NCBI RefSeq assembly: GCF_003105115.1
Contig: NZ_QETH01000017.1
Coordinates: 1 to 64,000 of the forward strand
DNA: 64,000 nt
DNA from: Flavobacterium sp. HTF
GTDB taxonomy: Bacteria > Bacteroidota > Bacteroidia > Flavobacteriales > Flavobacteriaceae
Direction of reading: 5' to 3'
In this document: piece by piece, positions 8,203-18,000 of the stretch
Numbering within the stretch: the first letter of the stretch is position 1
How the letters are laid out: every line of letters starts with the position of its first letter
Notes under the pieces: model-generated
The model's database searches: none
What the model saw: only the letters and a program-made list of their open reading frames with translations
Told to the model about the DNA's origin: nothing
Position numbers and translations under genes: made by a program

Positions 8203-8673
8203 ATGAAAATCAACTCCCTCCTAATTGAAATTGACGGTATCGACAAAGAAATACTTCGTTATCTTATGGACGATGCCCGAAAACCGATTTTACAAATCGC
8301 CAATAAAATTGGTATTTCCGGAGCTGCAATTCATCAGCGTTTAAAAAAACTGGAACAATCCGGAGTGATTTCAGGATCTAAATTTACTGTTAACCCAAAA
8401 GTTCTGGGATATAATACGATGGCATTTGTCGGGGTTTATCTTGACAAAGCTTCCAGAAACTCAGAAGCTGTAAAAGATTTAAAAAAAATCCCTGAAGTTT
8501 TAGAATGCCATTATACCACCGGCAACTGGTCGGTTTTGATTAAAATTATCTGCCGCGACAACGAACATTTGATGCAGCTTTTAAATACCAAAATCCAGGC
8601 AATCGAAGGCGTTTCAAGAACTGAAACGTTTATTTCTCTGGATCAGCAGATTGACAGGCAGATTCAGCTTTAG
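8203..8673 (+). CDS. Lrp/AsnC family transcriptional regulator
   Basis: Start at 8203 gives 156 residues beginning MKINSLLIEIDGIDKEIL, the normal Lrp beginning. Residues 10-60 form the AsnC winged helix (DDARKPILQIANKIGISGAAIHQRLKKLE), and residues 75-150 the RAM/AsnC ligand-binding domain (GVYLDKASRN, VLECHYTTGNWSVLIKI, SRTETFISL). Such proteins are octameric regulators responding to amino acids. Target genes are not evident here: the neighbours are hemD and a convergent peptidase. It ends at a strong bidirectional terminator. Confidence 0.93.
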   Translation: MKINSLLIEIDGIDKEILRYLMDDARKPILQIANKIGISGAAIHQRLKKLEQSGVISGSKFTVNPKVLGYNTMAFVGVYLDKASRNSEAVKDLKKIPEVLECHYTTGNWSVLIKIICRDNEHLMQLLNTKIQAIEGVSRTETFISLDQQIDRQIQL

Positions 8674-8731
8674 AATTGGACAATGTGTCAATTTGATAAT
8701 TAGATAATTCTCTAAATGAGATAAAAACCAA

Positions 8732-8764
8732 AAACCCGACAGATTTTAAAAACCTGTCGGGTTT
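8732..8764. terminator. bidirectional terminator between lrp and zinc peptidase genes
   Basis: Perfect arms AAACCCGACAG and CTGTCGGGTTT around an A/T-rich loop, with A- and T-rich flanks on both sides, between two convergent genes. The same CCCGACA stem recurs at 40937-40968. Confidence 0.75.
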
Positions 8765-8808
8765 GCTATAAATTATCTAATTGACTAATTTTCTAATTGT
8801 CACATTAA

Positions 8809-9495
8809 TTAATTCCTCCTGCTTCCTGAATAAATCGAAATATAGTACAACAACGTAGCGATTGATCCAAGCGCTGCTACAACGTATGTTCTTGCCGCCC
8901 ACTTTAAGGCATCTTTTGCTCCCGCCTGTTCTTCTTGTGTCAGCATGTGTTTATTTTCTAACCAGGCCAATGCTCTGTTGCTGGCATCGTATTCTACAGG
9001 CAACGTAATGATCGAAAATAATGTTGTTGCAGCAAAAATGATAATCCCTATAAGCAGTAACTGAGGAAACGTACGAATCATCAGAATTCCGGCAAGTAAA
9101 ATCCATTGCATATAGTTTGAGGCAACATTTACAATCGGCACTAATTTAGAACGCATCGTCAGCCATTCATAACCAATAGAATGCTGTACAGCGTGACCAC
9201 ATTCGTGCGCCGCAACAGCTGCAGCTGCCGCGCTGCGATGATTATAAACTGCTTCACTTAAATTTACCGTTTTATCACTCGGATTATAATGATCGGTTAA
9301 CTGACCCGGAGTCGAAATAACACGAACATCAGTAATTCCGTTATCGGCCAGCATTTTTTCTGCAATCTCGGCACCACTCATTCCGTTTCGCAATTGCAAT
9401 TTCGAATAAAGCTCAAATTTACTTTTCAGCTTTGAGCTTACCATCCAGCTAAAGAGCATAATTGCACCGGCAATTATTATATATCCGTATCCCAT
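8809..9495 (-). CDS. neutral zinc metallopeptidase, membrane-bound (YugP/DUF2268-like)
   Basis: Start at 9495 (228 residues, MGYGYIIIAGAIMLFSW) places the first membrane helix at the N-terminus; the upstream in-frame ATG adds an implausible polar leader. The zincin motif HECGHAVQH (about residues 98-106) marks it as a member of the neutral zinc metallopeptidase family (PF04298, YugP type). Conserved surroundings are LSGAEIAEKML-like and DHYNPSDKTVNLSEAVY. Further membrane helices follow the active site, with a last one at the C-terminus. Its substrate is unknown. It stands alone, convergent with lrp. Confidence 0.9.
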   Translation of the reverse strand: MGYGYIIIAGAIMLFSWMVSSKLKSKFELYSKLQLRNGMSGAEIAEKMLADNGITDVRVISTPGQLTDHYNPSDKTVNLSEAVYNHRSAAAAAVAAHECGHAVQHSIGYEWLTMRSKLVPIVNVASNYMQWILLAGILMIRTFPQLLLIGIIIFAATTLFSIITLPVEYDASNRALAWLENKHMLTQEEQAGAKDALKWAARTYVVAALGSIATLLYYISIYSGSRRN

Positions 9496-9598
9496 TTTTT
9501 TTGAATTTTTAGTTTTGAATTTAAAGTTACAAAACAAACATCAAAATGCGAACCATTTTAACAAAATGCCATTTTGACATTTTTCTGCCTAATTTGTC

Positions 9599-10231
9599 TT
9601 AATTCAACAAATTGTTTTTCAGCAGAAAGGCCATCAGTTCTGCTACATTTTTGGTTTTATATTTCTGAAGAATATTACGCCTGTGGGTTTGTACGGTTAA
9701 AAAACTCAGAAACAGCTCATCGGCAATTTCCTGGGTCGATTTCCCTTTTGAAAGTAGTGAGACAATATCTTTTTCCCTCCTGCTCAGACTCGGAATTCTG
9801 TCTAAATCTTCTGATTGTGGTTCGCTGATTATGGTTTTAACCTCATCGCTAAACACAATTTCACCTTCGATGGCTTTATAAATACAATTTTTAAATTCAT
9901 CAAAAGAAGCACTTTTCAAAATATAACCGTTTCCTCCGTTTTGAATAAACTGCATAACCAGGCTCCTTTCGGACTGGCTGCTCATCCCGATAATAATGAC
10001 TTTTGGAAACTTTTGCTTGATTATTTTACAAAGCTCAACCCCGTTTGTGAGCGGAAGGAAAATATCCATCAGAATAAGATCAACTTCATTGGCCTGAATA
10101 TAATCCAAAAGCGTAACGCCTGATTCAAATTTTCCAACAATATCAATAATTTCTAAATCTGATAATAAACCCGAAATACCTGAAATCACAATAGGATGAT
10201 CGTCAACAATTACTGTTTTATGTTTATTCAT
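9599..10231 (-). CDS. NarL/LuxR-type response regulator
   Basis: A 210-residue two-component regulator. The receiver domain occupies residues 1-120 with the phosphoacceptor Asp in LILMDIFLPLTNG, acidic residues VDDHP and the usual Lys in ILKSASFDEF. The C-terminal LuxR helix-turn-helix is residues 148-205 (LSRREKDIVSLLSKGKSTQEIADELFLS read in parts). The first 8 bp overlap the end of the upstream TPR histidine kinase gene, so the two are a cognate pair. Target genes are not identifiable. Confidence 0.94.
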   Translation of the reverse strand: MNKHKTVIVDDHPIVISGISGLLSDLEIIDIVGKFESGVTLLDYIQANEVDLILMDIFLPLTNGVELCKIIKQKFPKVIIIGMSSQSERSLVMQFIQNGGNGYILKSASFDEFKNCIYKAIEGEIVFSDEVKTIISEPQSEDLDRIPSLSRREKDIVSLLSKGKSTQEIADELFLSFLTVQTHRRNILQKYKTKNVAELMAFLLKNNLLN

Positions 10232-12233
10232 CGTCCTGGTTTTCTTTTTTTACTTTCAGCTCAATATAAGCCGAAGTTCCTTTATCGGTATCGCTTTCTA
10301 TTTCCAGTTTTCCTTTTAGAAATTCCACCCGGTTTTTTATGTTTTTTAATCCCATTCCGGTACTTTTTGCAGAAACGTCAAAGCCAGTTCCGTTATCTTC
10401 AACCGTAATAAAAAAAGTATCTTTATTCTGAGAACAGGAAACTAGGATTTGCGATGCGTCAGAATATTTTAAGGCATTATTTAACAATTCCTGAATGATC
10501 CTGTAAATCACAATTTCATACGTTTTTGGCAAATTTGGTTTTGGAATTAAATACTGAAATTCAATATTGGTTTTGGAATTGGAACTGGCCATACACAAAT
10601 CTTTTATTGCATGTTCCAGACTCAGTTCCAGAAGACTTTCAGGCATTAGGTTCTGAGATATATTCCTTAATTCTTTTATTGAATTGTCAAGCAGGGCACT
10701 AACTTCTGTTCTGTTTATGGTGTTGTCCCGATCTGATAATTTCAAATGGATTTTCAAACCCGAAAGCATACTTCCCAAGCCGTCATGTAAATCTCTGGCA
10801 ATTCTTTTTCTTTCTATTTCCTCCCCTTCAATAAGCGCATTGGAAACGGACAATTTCTGTTGATTTTCTAAGGCGGTCAATTCCTGTTTATAATTGATTT
10901 CTTTCTGAACACTTAGCTTTTTCTGGTTCTTGTTAAAAACCCACAGAAACAAAACGGTAATCAGCAAAAAGACAGACAGAACCGCAAAAAGAATGACGTT
11001 TAGTGAATTATTACTGACCAGTAATGCTGCTTTTTCGTTTTGTGCCTGTAGTAAGCTAATCTTCTTTTCGTTCTCTGCTTTTTTGTATTTCGCTTCCAGT
11101 TCTACAATTTCACTTTCAAACTTGGTGCTGTTCAGGCTATCATTTATGACATTATATTTATCTGCATAAAAATAAGCCTTATCATAATTTTTGGTTGCAC
11201 TGTATACCTTGGATAATTCTTTATAATAGTTTTTTTTATCTACAATAAGCTGGGAGTTTTCTATAAGATATTCCAGGTTTTCTCCGGCTTTTTTGTACTC
11301 TTTTAATTTGAACAGCACCTCATATTCTGCAAATTTCAACCTGTTTAGAGCTAAAGTATTTTGATGTTTCAGAGAAGATGCAATTCCTTTTTCATAACTC
11401 ATGAGTGCTTTGGCATGCTGGTATTGTTTGGCATAATAAATTCCTTCTGCATAAAAATAAGAGTCGTTTATATTCGATTCCGGATGTTTGCTTAAAGTAG
11501 CAAAAGCTTTATCAAGTGTTTTTTTAGCATCATAAAAACGTTTTATTTCTACTAAATTTTCAGCTTTAATAATATATGTTTCCATTTTAGACTCAATAAG
11601 AGTTGGAGATCTTTTGGTGGCTTTTTCGATATAATTTTCTGCTTCTTCTAAATATTCTTCTGCTTTTTCGCGCTGGCCATTATTCATAAATATGATAGCC
11701 ACGTTTTTATACAGGCCACTTATTAATTCATTGTCACCACTTTTTTTTGCAACCGGAATAGCCTCGTTGACTAATATTCGCATATAGGCTTTTTCGTTGC
11801 TTTTGCGCTGCTGCATTATACCATAATTCTGGAGCACAACTGCACGTAAGCGATAGGCTTCTATGACATTATATTTACTGAGTTTTTTATTGGCTACTAA
11901 TAAGGTTTTTTCAAAACCGTCTGCATCGCCTTTTTCCAAAAACGTATAGGAGTTGTAGTAAACAGATAAATCGTTCAGGAAAGGAAATCTAACTTTAAGC
12001 TTATTGGCTTCTGCTAAATATTCTTTTGATTTTTTGACATCCTGAACCATCAGGTACAACTTGGATAATCTGAAACTGTATAAACATCTTATGCTGTCTG
12101 ATTTTGTATTTCTGGTGACTTTGGCAATACTGTCGATATAAATCCTGTCATCATCAAGTGAAAGAATAACCTGAGAATAGGTTGTTGCAGAACTAAAAAA
12201 TAAAAATAACAAAAGGGCGTAGAGATTCTTCAT
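10224..12233 (-). CDS. tetratricopeptide sensor histidine kinase (HisKA_3 type)
   Basis: About 669 residues starting at 12233, where MKNLYALLLFLFFSS forms a signal peptide. A periplasmic or extracytoplasmic helical domain with TPR-like repeats spans about residues 40-390, followed by a charged coiled coil, one membrane helix (VILFAVLSVFLLITVLFLWVF), and a cytosolic kinase. The phosphorylated His is in RKRIARDLHDGLGS (HisKA_3), and the HATPase part contains ELLNNALKYS and DNGTGFD with MGLKNIKNRVEFL. This architecture is common in Flavobacteria. It signals to the NarL-type regulator directly downstream. What it senses is unknown. Confidence 0.93.
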   Translation of the reverse strand: MKNLYALLLFLFFSSATTYSQVILSLDDDRIYIDSIAKVTRNTKSDSIRCLYSFRLSKLYLMVQDVKKSKEYLAEANKLKVRFPFLNDLSVYYNSYTFLEKGDADGFEKTLLVANKKLSKYNVIEAYRLRAVVLQNYGIMQQRKSNEKAYMRILVNEAIPVAKKSGDNELISGLYKNVAIIFMNNGQREKAEEYLEEAENYIEKATKRSPTLIESKMETYIIKAENLVEIKRFYDAKKTLDKAFATLSKHPESNINDSYFYAEGIYYAKQYQHAKALMSYEKGIASSLKHQNTLALNRLKFAEYEVLFKLKEYKKAGENLEYLIENSQLIVDKKNYYKELSKVYSATKNYDKAYFYADKYNVINDSLNSTKFESEIVELEAKYKKAENEKKISLLQAQNEKAALLVSNNSLNVILFAVLSVFLLITVLFLWVFNKNQKKLSVQKEINYKQELTALENQQKLSVSNALIEGEEIERKRIARDLHDGLGSMLSGLKIHLKLSDRDNTINRTEVSALLDNSIKELRNISQNLMPESLLELSLEHAIKDLCMASSNSKTNIEFQYLIPKPNLPKTYEIVIYRIIQELLNNALKYSDASQILVSCSQNKDTFFITVEDNGTGFDVSAKSTGMGLKNIKNRVEFLKGKLEIESDTDKGTSAYIELKVKKENQDDE

Positions 12234-12247
12234 ATGTGGCATTTACT

Positions 12248-12255
12248 CAAAGTTA
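12248..12255 (-). promoter_or_regulatory. -7 box in front of the TPR kinase gene
   Basis: Minus strand TAACTTTG fits TAnnTTTG and ends 14 bp before the kinase ATG. No TTG element was found at the usual spacing. Confidence 0.4.
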
Positions 12256-12334
12256 TAAAAAGTAAATTCTTTTTAAAAGGAAAAATCCTGTTTTTACCTG
12301 ATATCAGGTAATACAAAATACATTTTATCAGGTA

Positions 12335-12365
12335 TTGTCATCTCTTTTTATTGGGTCTAATTTTG
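12335..12365 (+). promoter_or_regulatory. complete Flavobacterium-type promoter for the small lipoprotein gene
   Basis: TTG at 12335-12337, a 20 bp spacer and TAATTTTG at 12358-12365 match the TTG-N17-23-TAnnTTTG consensus. The ATG follows at 12407, leaving a leader of about 35 nt. Confidence 0.65.
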
Positions 12366-12406
12366 TTAGAGATGAATAATTAATTACATATAAAACTAAA
12401 TTTAAC

Positions 12407-12811
12407 ATGAAAACATTTAAAAATCTTATGCTGATGCTAACACTTGTATTTTCAATTGCATCTTGCAGCAGCGACAACGATAACGACAATGATGATACCG
12501 TAAATACCTCAAGAGAAGTGAAGTATGAAGTAACAGGGAATTTTTCAGGAGAACTTGATGCAAGTTACCTGGAGAAAAGCGGTGCTCCACTTATTGAAGA
12601 TATTACGGCATTACCATGGACGAAAGAATTTACTGCCGATGCAAATTCTGATGGAGCATTAGTGCACGCCAGTGGTTACGGCGGAGTTAGTGGGCAGACC
12701 GTTACTGCTAAAGTTATTGTTGGAGGAAAAGTTGTTTCTGAATTAACAGGAACTGCAAACAGCGACGGAATTATTGTTGTGCATCCTAAAACTTACGTAT
12801 TCCCTAGATAA
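12407..12811 (+). CDS. small secreted lipoprotein, MmpS-like fold suspected
   Basis: A 134-residue protein with signal peptide and lipobox IASC (Cys20), followed by an Asp/Asn-rich linker (SSDNDNDNDD). The rest looks like an immunoglobulin-like beta domain: REVKYEVTGNFSG, LPWTKEFTADANSDGALVHASG, VTAKVIVGGKVVSELTG. This pattern occurs in flavobacterial lipoproteins sometimes annotated MmpS-like; I do not know a function. Monocistronic, with its own promoter and a strong terminator, which suggests substantial expression. Confidence 0.8.
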   Translation: MKTFKNLMLMLTLVFSIASCSSDNDNDNDDTVNTSREVKYEVTGNFSGELDASYLEKSGAPLIEDITALPWTKEFTADANSDGALVHASGYGGVSGQTVTAKVIVGGKVVSELTGTANSDGIIVVHPKTYVFPR

Positions 12812-12836
12812 TTTAGATTAAGAATAGGATTTAATT

Positions 12837-12875
12837 AAAGAGCGCTTTGTAAAATCTACAAAGCGCTCTTTTTAT
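12837..12875 (+). terminator. strong intrinsic terminator
   Basis: Perfect inverted repeat AAAGAGCGCTTTGTA / TACAAAGCGCTCTTT with a short AATC-type loop and a T-run after it. It terminates the lipoprotein gene and, read on the other strand, lies at the end of the convergent 12872-13462 gene. Confidence 0.85.
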
Positions 12876-13462
12876 GAATATAACTGATTGTTGACTTCTT
12901 CAAACTTTTTAATCAGATTATTTATTTTTCGCTGCTGTTTTTCAATTTGTTTTGGACGGATAAAGAACCAATTGATTCCCATCCAGAACAAAGTCATTGC
13001 ATAAGTAAAAACGGCCCAGAAAATAGTCATCCTGCTTGCATATTCATACATATAAAGACAAAGTCCGATCGTAAGCAAAACAAAGTACAAACTCAATATC
13101 TTGGATTGCAGGTGCTGTTGCTTTTTCTTGATTGAAATCAATGTTTGCACATATTCCTGATTTGTTTGTGTTGAATCGATATTCTTATATGTTTTCAATA
13201 ATCTGTTATAGATTACCAGATAAATAATCATGGTCAAAATGGTGATGATTATCCCAATTTTTGTCGAAACAAATTGTGGCTCATAATAATACCAGATAAA
13301 AGCAATAAAAATGCTGGTGGCGATAAGCAAAATATTAGTAATCCATAAACTGCGCAGGGCAGCCTTTTTAAACTGTTTTAATCTTGCCAGTAAATCTTCA
13401 AAGTTAGGCTGACTTACTGGCTGTTTTTTCCATAAATCCTTAAAGTCTATATTATTGTCCAT
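12872..13462 (-). CDS. four-helix membrane protein, partner of ECF sigma factor
   Basis: A 196-residue protein starting inside the end of the sigma gene (11 bp overlap). Residues 1-40 are soluble and begin DFKDLWKKQPVSQP, then four hydrophobic segments follow (about 42-62, 68-84, 120-138, 146-166) and a basic coiled C-terminus. The position directly after an ECF sigma gene and a soluble N-terminal domain suggest an anti-sigma or sigma-associated role, as in many Bacteroidota pairs, but no ZAS/anti-sigma motif (HxxxCxxC) is present. Treat the role as inferred. Confidence 0.75.
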   Translation of the reverse strand: MDNNIDFKDLWKKQPVSQPNFEDLLARLKQFKKAALRSLWITNILLIATSIFIAFIWYYYEPQFVSTKIGIIITILTMIIYLVIYNRLLKTYKNIDSTQTNQEYVQTLISIKKKQQHLQSKILSLYFVLLTIGLCLYMYEYASRMTIFWAVFTYAMTLFWMGINWFFIRPKQIEKQQRKINNLIKKFEEVNNQLYS

Positions 13463-13922
13463 TTTCTTTAAATTTTTGAGTCAGTTTTTCTTTTATCCTG
13501 TAGATTTTTACTCTTGTATTCGCTTCAGAAAGACCAACAATTTTTGCAATTTCTGTTTGCTTAATATCTTCCAGTTCCAATGAAATAATAATACGTTCTG
13601 TTTCGGGCAATTCTGCAATACATTTATATAAAAGCTGAATTTTTGGTTCTAGTGAGACTGGTTTCTCTTCGGCTATATGAAGCGGAAGTTCTGATTTAGG
13701 AAATCGTTTATCTTTTTCAATCTGCCTAAGGCAGTTGTTAGATGCAATTCTGAAAATCCAGGTTCCGATACCGGACTCGTTTCTAAAAGTGTCGAGTTTT
13801 TGCCAGACAATTATAAAGGTTTCCTGCGCCAGATCCTGTGCTGCATCATAATCATTTACAAAACCCATACAAAGTCTGAATATCTTTTCCCAATATAATT
13901 TGTAGATATTTTCAAACTCCAT
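13452..13922 (-). CDS. ECF-type RNA polymerase sigma factor
   Basis: A 156-residue sigma-70 family protein with region 2 at residues 5-70 (DYDAAQDLAQETFIIVWQKL, then FRNESGIGTWIFRIASNNCLR) and region 4 at about 95-150 (LPETERIIISLELEDIKQTEIAKIVGLSEANTRVKIYRIKEKL read in parts). Regions 1 and 3 are absent, as usual for ECF sigmas. The stop of the preceding hydrolase gene touches its start, and the following membrane gene overlaps its end, so the three are probably co-transcribed. Confidence 0.95.
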   Translation of the reverse strand: MEFENIYKLYWEKIFRLCMGFVNDYDAAQDLAQETFIIVWQKLDTFRNESGIGTWIFRIASNNCLRQIEKDKRFPKSELPLHIAEEKPVSLEPKIQLLYKCIAELPETERIIISLELEDIKQTEIAKIVGLSEANTRVKIYRIKEKLTQKFKENGQ

Positions 13923-14773
13923 TATTTAACTTTTATAAAGTTGTTCAAATGTTTAAAATAAAACTCTTTGTCATCATACATGATAAAATGCAAACCTTTT
14001 GTAGCATATTGAAGATTGGCTGTTTTCAGGTTTTTGAATTGTTCTTCTATAGCCGGTTTTATATTTAAAAAATAAGATTCCAATAATATTAATGACGGGC
14101 ATTTTATAGCCGAAATTTTTTCTCTTAAATCTGTATTGGCAAAATCACAATATACTTCTGCAAAAGTTTTTCTGTCCGATTTGGCACTCCAGCTCAATAA
14201 TAAATCATACTTTGAAGCATCCGTCGTAAGCCTGTCTACATATTTTTTCTGATTTTCGGCAAACTGCTCATCTGTTAATGCTGACATCTGACTCACTATC
14301 GGACTGCAATCATTATTTTCTTTTGATTTGAATGAAGCATCCATCAAAGCAGCAAGACACGGAACCGCATCTACTACCACAATACGCTCTGCCAAATCCG
14401 GATAATCGGCTGCAATTGCCAATGCCAGTCCACCGCCCATACTGTGACCAATAAGAATTGGCTTTTCGATTTTATTGTCTTTTATGTAAGACGCAATGGC
14501 ATCTTCCCAGTTCTTAAAAGAAGCATCGGTTTGTGGTTTTACTCCCGCAAAACCTGCCATGGTAAGTGTATAACAAGTAAAATTCTTTTCAAAATTGGCT
14601 TTTGTATCGTTCCATACTTCTCCGGAAGAAGCAAACCCCGGAATAAAGACAATAGCCTGTTTTCCTTTTCCTGATTTAACAACTTCAAAAGGATATGATT
14701 TTGTCTGAGCAAAAACATTTAAAAATGCAGCTGAAAATAATAATGCGATAACTAAGATGAAATGTTTTTTCAT
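13922..14773 (-). CDS. secreted alpha/beta hydrolase
   Basis: Start at 14773 gives a signal peptide MKKHFILVIALLFSAAFLNVFAQ; the ORF extension upstream is not supported. The mature part is an alpha/beta hydrolase with oxyanion strand AIVFIPGFASSG, the nucleophile elbow GHSMGGG (Ser about residue 115) and a late His in TKGLHFIMYDD. Asp is probably in the VVDAVP or later strand. Probably a periplasmic or outer-membrane-associated esterase/lipase; substrate unknown. Adjacent to the ECF sigma gene with no gap, so it may belong to the same stress-response unit. Confidence 0.87.
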   Translation of the reverse strand: MKKHFILVIALLFSAAFLNVFAQTKSYPFEVVKSGKGKQAIVFIPGFASSGEVWNDTKANFEKNFTCYTLTMAGFAGVKPQTDASFKNWEDAIASYIKDNKIEKPILIGHSMGGGLALAIAADYPDLAERIVVVDAVPCLAALMDASFKSKENNDCSPIVSQMSALTDEQFAENQKKYVDRLTTDASKYDLLLSWSAKSDRKTFAEVYCDFANTDLREKISAIKCPSLILLESYFLNIKPAIEEQFKNLKTANLQYATKGLHFIMYDDKEFYFKHLNNFIKVK

Positions 14774-14962
14774 TAGAAATAGTTTTAAATTGTTAATTCG
14801 TCTTTTGGATACAAGAAGAATCAAAATGTTACAATGGAAATTAAATTTCAATAAAAAAATCCAAATTTCAATTTAAAGGTTAGTTAAATTATACCATCCT
14901 GAGTTACCAATCTTTTTCGATCTGGTGTGTGATACTTCGTTCTCAGAACAGGCAGACAAAAA

Positions 14963-15003
14963 AAAATCCAAATCCCAACAAAAATTGGAATTTGGAATTT
15001 TTA
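14963..15003. terminator. hairpin terminator between hydrolase and leuS, dispersed TTGGAATTTGGAATTT word
   Basis: Arms AAAAATCCAAATCCCAA (14963-14979) and TTGGAATTTGGAATTTTT (14986-15003) pair with minor wobble. Directly after it comes TCCCGAGGCTTCGGGA (15005-15020), a second hairpin word. It terminates leuS on the minus strand. The same pair of words occurs at 62951-63031. Confidence 0.6.
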
Positions 15004-15034
15004 TCCCGAGGCTTCGGGATTGGAATTTATTTGG

Positions 15035-18000
15035 TTAGCCCACCAAATTGATGATTTTTCCGGGAACAATAATCACCTTATTCGGAGTTCTTCCGTCTAA
15101 TTGTTTTTGTGTTCTTTCATCTTTCATAATGATTTCTTCGATTTGCGCTGCGGTTAAATCCAAAGGCAATTCGATAGTGAAACGCATTTTTCCGTTAAAA
15201 GAAACCGGATATTCTTTATTGCTTTCAATTAAATGTTTTTCATCAAAAGCAGGAAAAGGCACTTTTGAAATAGACGTTGTATGCCCTAACTGTGACCATA
15301 ATTCTTCTGCAATGTGAGGCGCATAAGATGAAACCAAAATGGCTAATGGTTCTAAAATCGCTCTTGAATGACAGTTTTGAGAAGACAATTCATTTACACA
15401 AATCATAAACTGAGAAACCGAAGTATTGAAAGAGAAATTCTCAATATCTTCTGCTACTTTTTTGATGGTTTTATGCAATGTTTTTAAGTTGTCTTTTGTT
15501 GGTTCGTCGTTGTTTACGATTAAACCATTATCATCAAAATACAATCTCCATAATTTTTTAAGGAAACCAAAGACTCCTGAAATTCCGGCAGTATTCCAAG
15601 GTTTTGCCTGCTCCAACGGACCTAAAAACATTTCGTATAAACGTAATGTATCAGCACCGTATTCGTTACAAATATCATCCGGCGTTACAACATTGTATTT
15701 TGATTTCGACATTTTTTCGACTTCGCGATTACAAATGTATTTTTCTTCTTCATTTAGAATAACTACGTCATTCAAATCTTCATATCTATTATCAGATCTA
15801 AATGCATCAACATTTAATTCGTCCGTAGTTCCTTTTAATAAACTTATATCGATATGTCTAGTAAGAACTGTTTCATTAGAAGAAATAATATCGAATGATC
15901 TTTCTGATTTTGCACCGTATTTCTTTTCTACCCAATTTTCTACTTCATCAGGTACAATTCCTGAAATTATTTGCTCGTAAGATGCCTTAGAAATTAATAG
16001 CTTTTGAGGAAAAGGCAAATCTATCGCCATGTTTCCTTTATTATAACCTTCTTTAGTTCTTGTGCTAAGCAAATAAACATAAACAAATGCACTCATCCCC
16101 AAAATCATTCCCTGATTAATCAGTTTTTTGAATGGTTCTTCGGTTGGAGCAAAACCTTTGTCTTTTAAGAATTTGTTCCAGAAACGGGAATACAATAAGT
16201 GCCCGGTTGCGTGTTCGCTTCCTCCAATGTACAAATCAACGCTTTCCCAGTATTTTAATGCTTCTTTGCTCGCAAATTCATTTTCGTTGTGTGCATCCAT
16301 GTAACGCATCCAGTACCATGAACTTCCCGCCCAACCTGGCATTGTGTTCAATTCCAAAGGAAAAATAGAAACATTGTCCACTAAATCGGTATTGACAACT
16401 TTATTTTGTTTGGTGTCCCATGCCCAGACTGCTGCGTTTCCTAATGGAGGCAGACCGTCTTCAGTTGGTAAATATTTCTCAACTTCCGGCAAAATAATTG
16501 GCAAATGCTGTGCATCAATCATTTTTGGAAGACCGTTTACATAATAAACCGGGAAAGGTTCTCCCCAATAACGCTGACGGGAGAAAACAGCATCACGCAA
16601 ACGGTAGTTTGTTTTTCCTGTTCCCTGTCCAATTGCTTCTAATTCTGCAATTGCTTTTTTAGTAGCGTCCTTATAATTTAATCCGTTTAAGAAATCAGAA
16701 TTTGCAATTTCAACGTTGTCTTTTGATCCGTAAGCTGCTTCAGAAATATCAACATTAGCGAAGATATTTTTGATTTCCTGCATTCCCTTCTCATTCTTAA
16801 AGAAATTAGCAAAAGCGTAATCTCTTTCATCTCCGCAAGGAACGGCCATTACAGCACCAGTTCCGTAACCTGCCAAAACATAGTCACCAATCCAGACCGG
16901 AATTGATTCTTTTGTAAAAGGATGTTCTGCATAAGCTCCGGTAAATACTCCCGAAATGGTTTTTACATCAGCCATACGCTCACGCTCGGAACGTTTTGCT
17001 GTTTTTTCGATATACGCTTCAACAGCCGCTTTTTGTTCCGGAGTTGTAATTTTAGCCACCAAATCATGTTCTGGTGCCAACGTCATAAAAGTAACTCCAA
17101 AAATTGTATCAGGACGAGTAGTAAAAACCTCGATTACTTCATCATGATTTTTCACATTAAAAGTAACCAAAGCTCCAACCGATTTCCCAATCCAGTTTCT
17201 TTGAGATTCTTTGATTGACTCACTCCAATCGATATCATTTAAACCCTGAAGCAAGCGTTCGGCATAAGCAGAAATTCGCATACTCCATTGTGTCATTTTT
17301 TTTCTTATAACAGGAAAGCCTCCACGTTCAGAAACTCCGTTTACAATTTCGTCATTTGCCAGAACAGTTCCCAAACCAGGGCACCAGTTTACTTCTGTTT
17401 CTGCCAAATAAGTTAATCTGTATTGTAAAAGGATTTTTTCTTTTTGATCTTCAGAATAAGAATTCCATTCTTGCGCAGTAAAAATGGCAACATTGTCATC
17501 GCAAACCGCTTCGACCAAAACGTTTCCTTCTTCGGCAAAAACCTCGACCAAAGTTGAAATATCAAATGCCTTTCCTTGTTTTCTGCAATACCAGGAATTA
17601 AATAACTGAATAAAAATCCATTGTGTATGTTTATAATAATCAGGATTTGACGTACGAACTTCACGGCTCCAGTCAAAAGAAAACCCTATTTTATCTAATT
17701 GTTTTCTGTATCCTGCAATTTGTTTTCCTTCTTTATCTACTCCACCGTCAATATTTACGCGTGTTGTATCTTCAGGACGCTGCCCTGTCTGAATCGCATA
17801 TTGTTCTGCCGGCAATCCGAAACTGTCGTAACCCATTGGATGCAAAACATTGAATCCCTGATGTCTTTTGAAACGAGAATACACATCTGAAGCGATATAA
17901 CCCAGCGGATGCCCAACGTGTAATCCTGCTCCTGATGGATAAGGAAACATATCGAGAACATAATGTTTAGGTTTTTCAGCCCCGACACTTTCGGGGTTTT

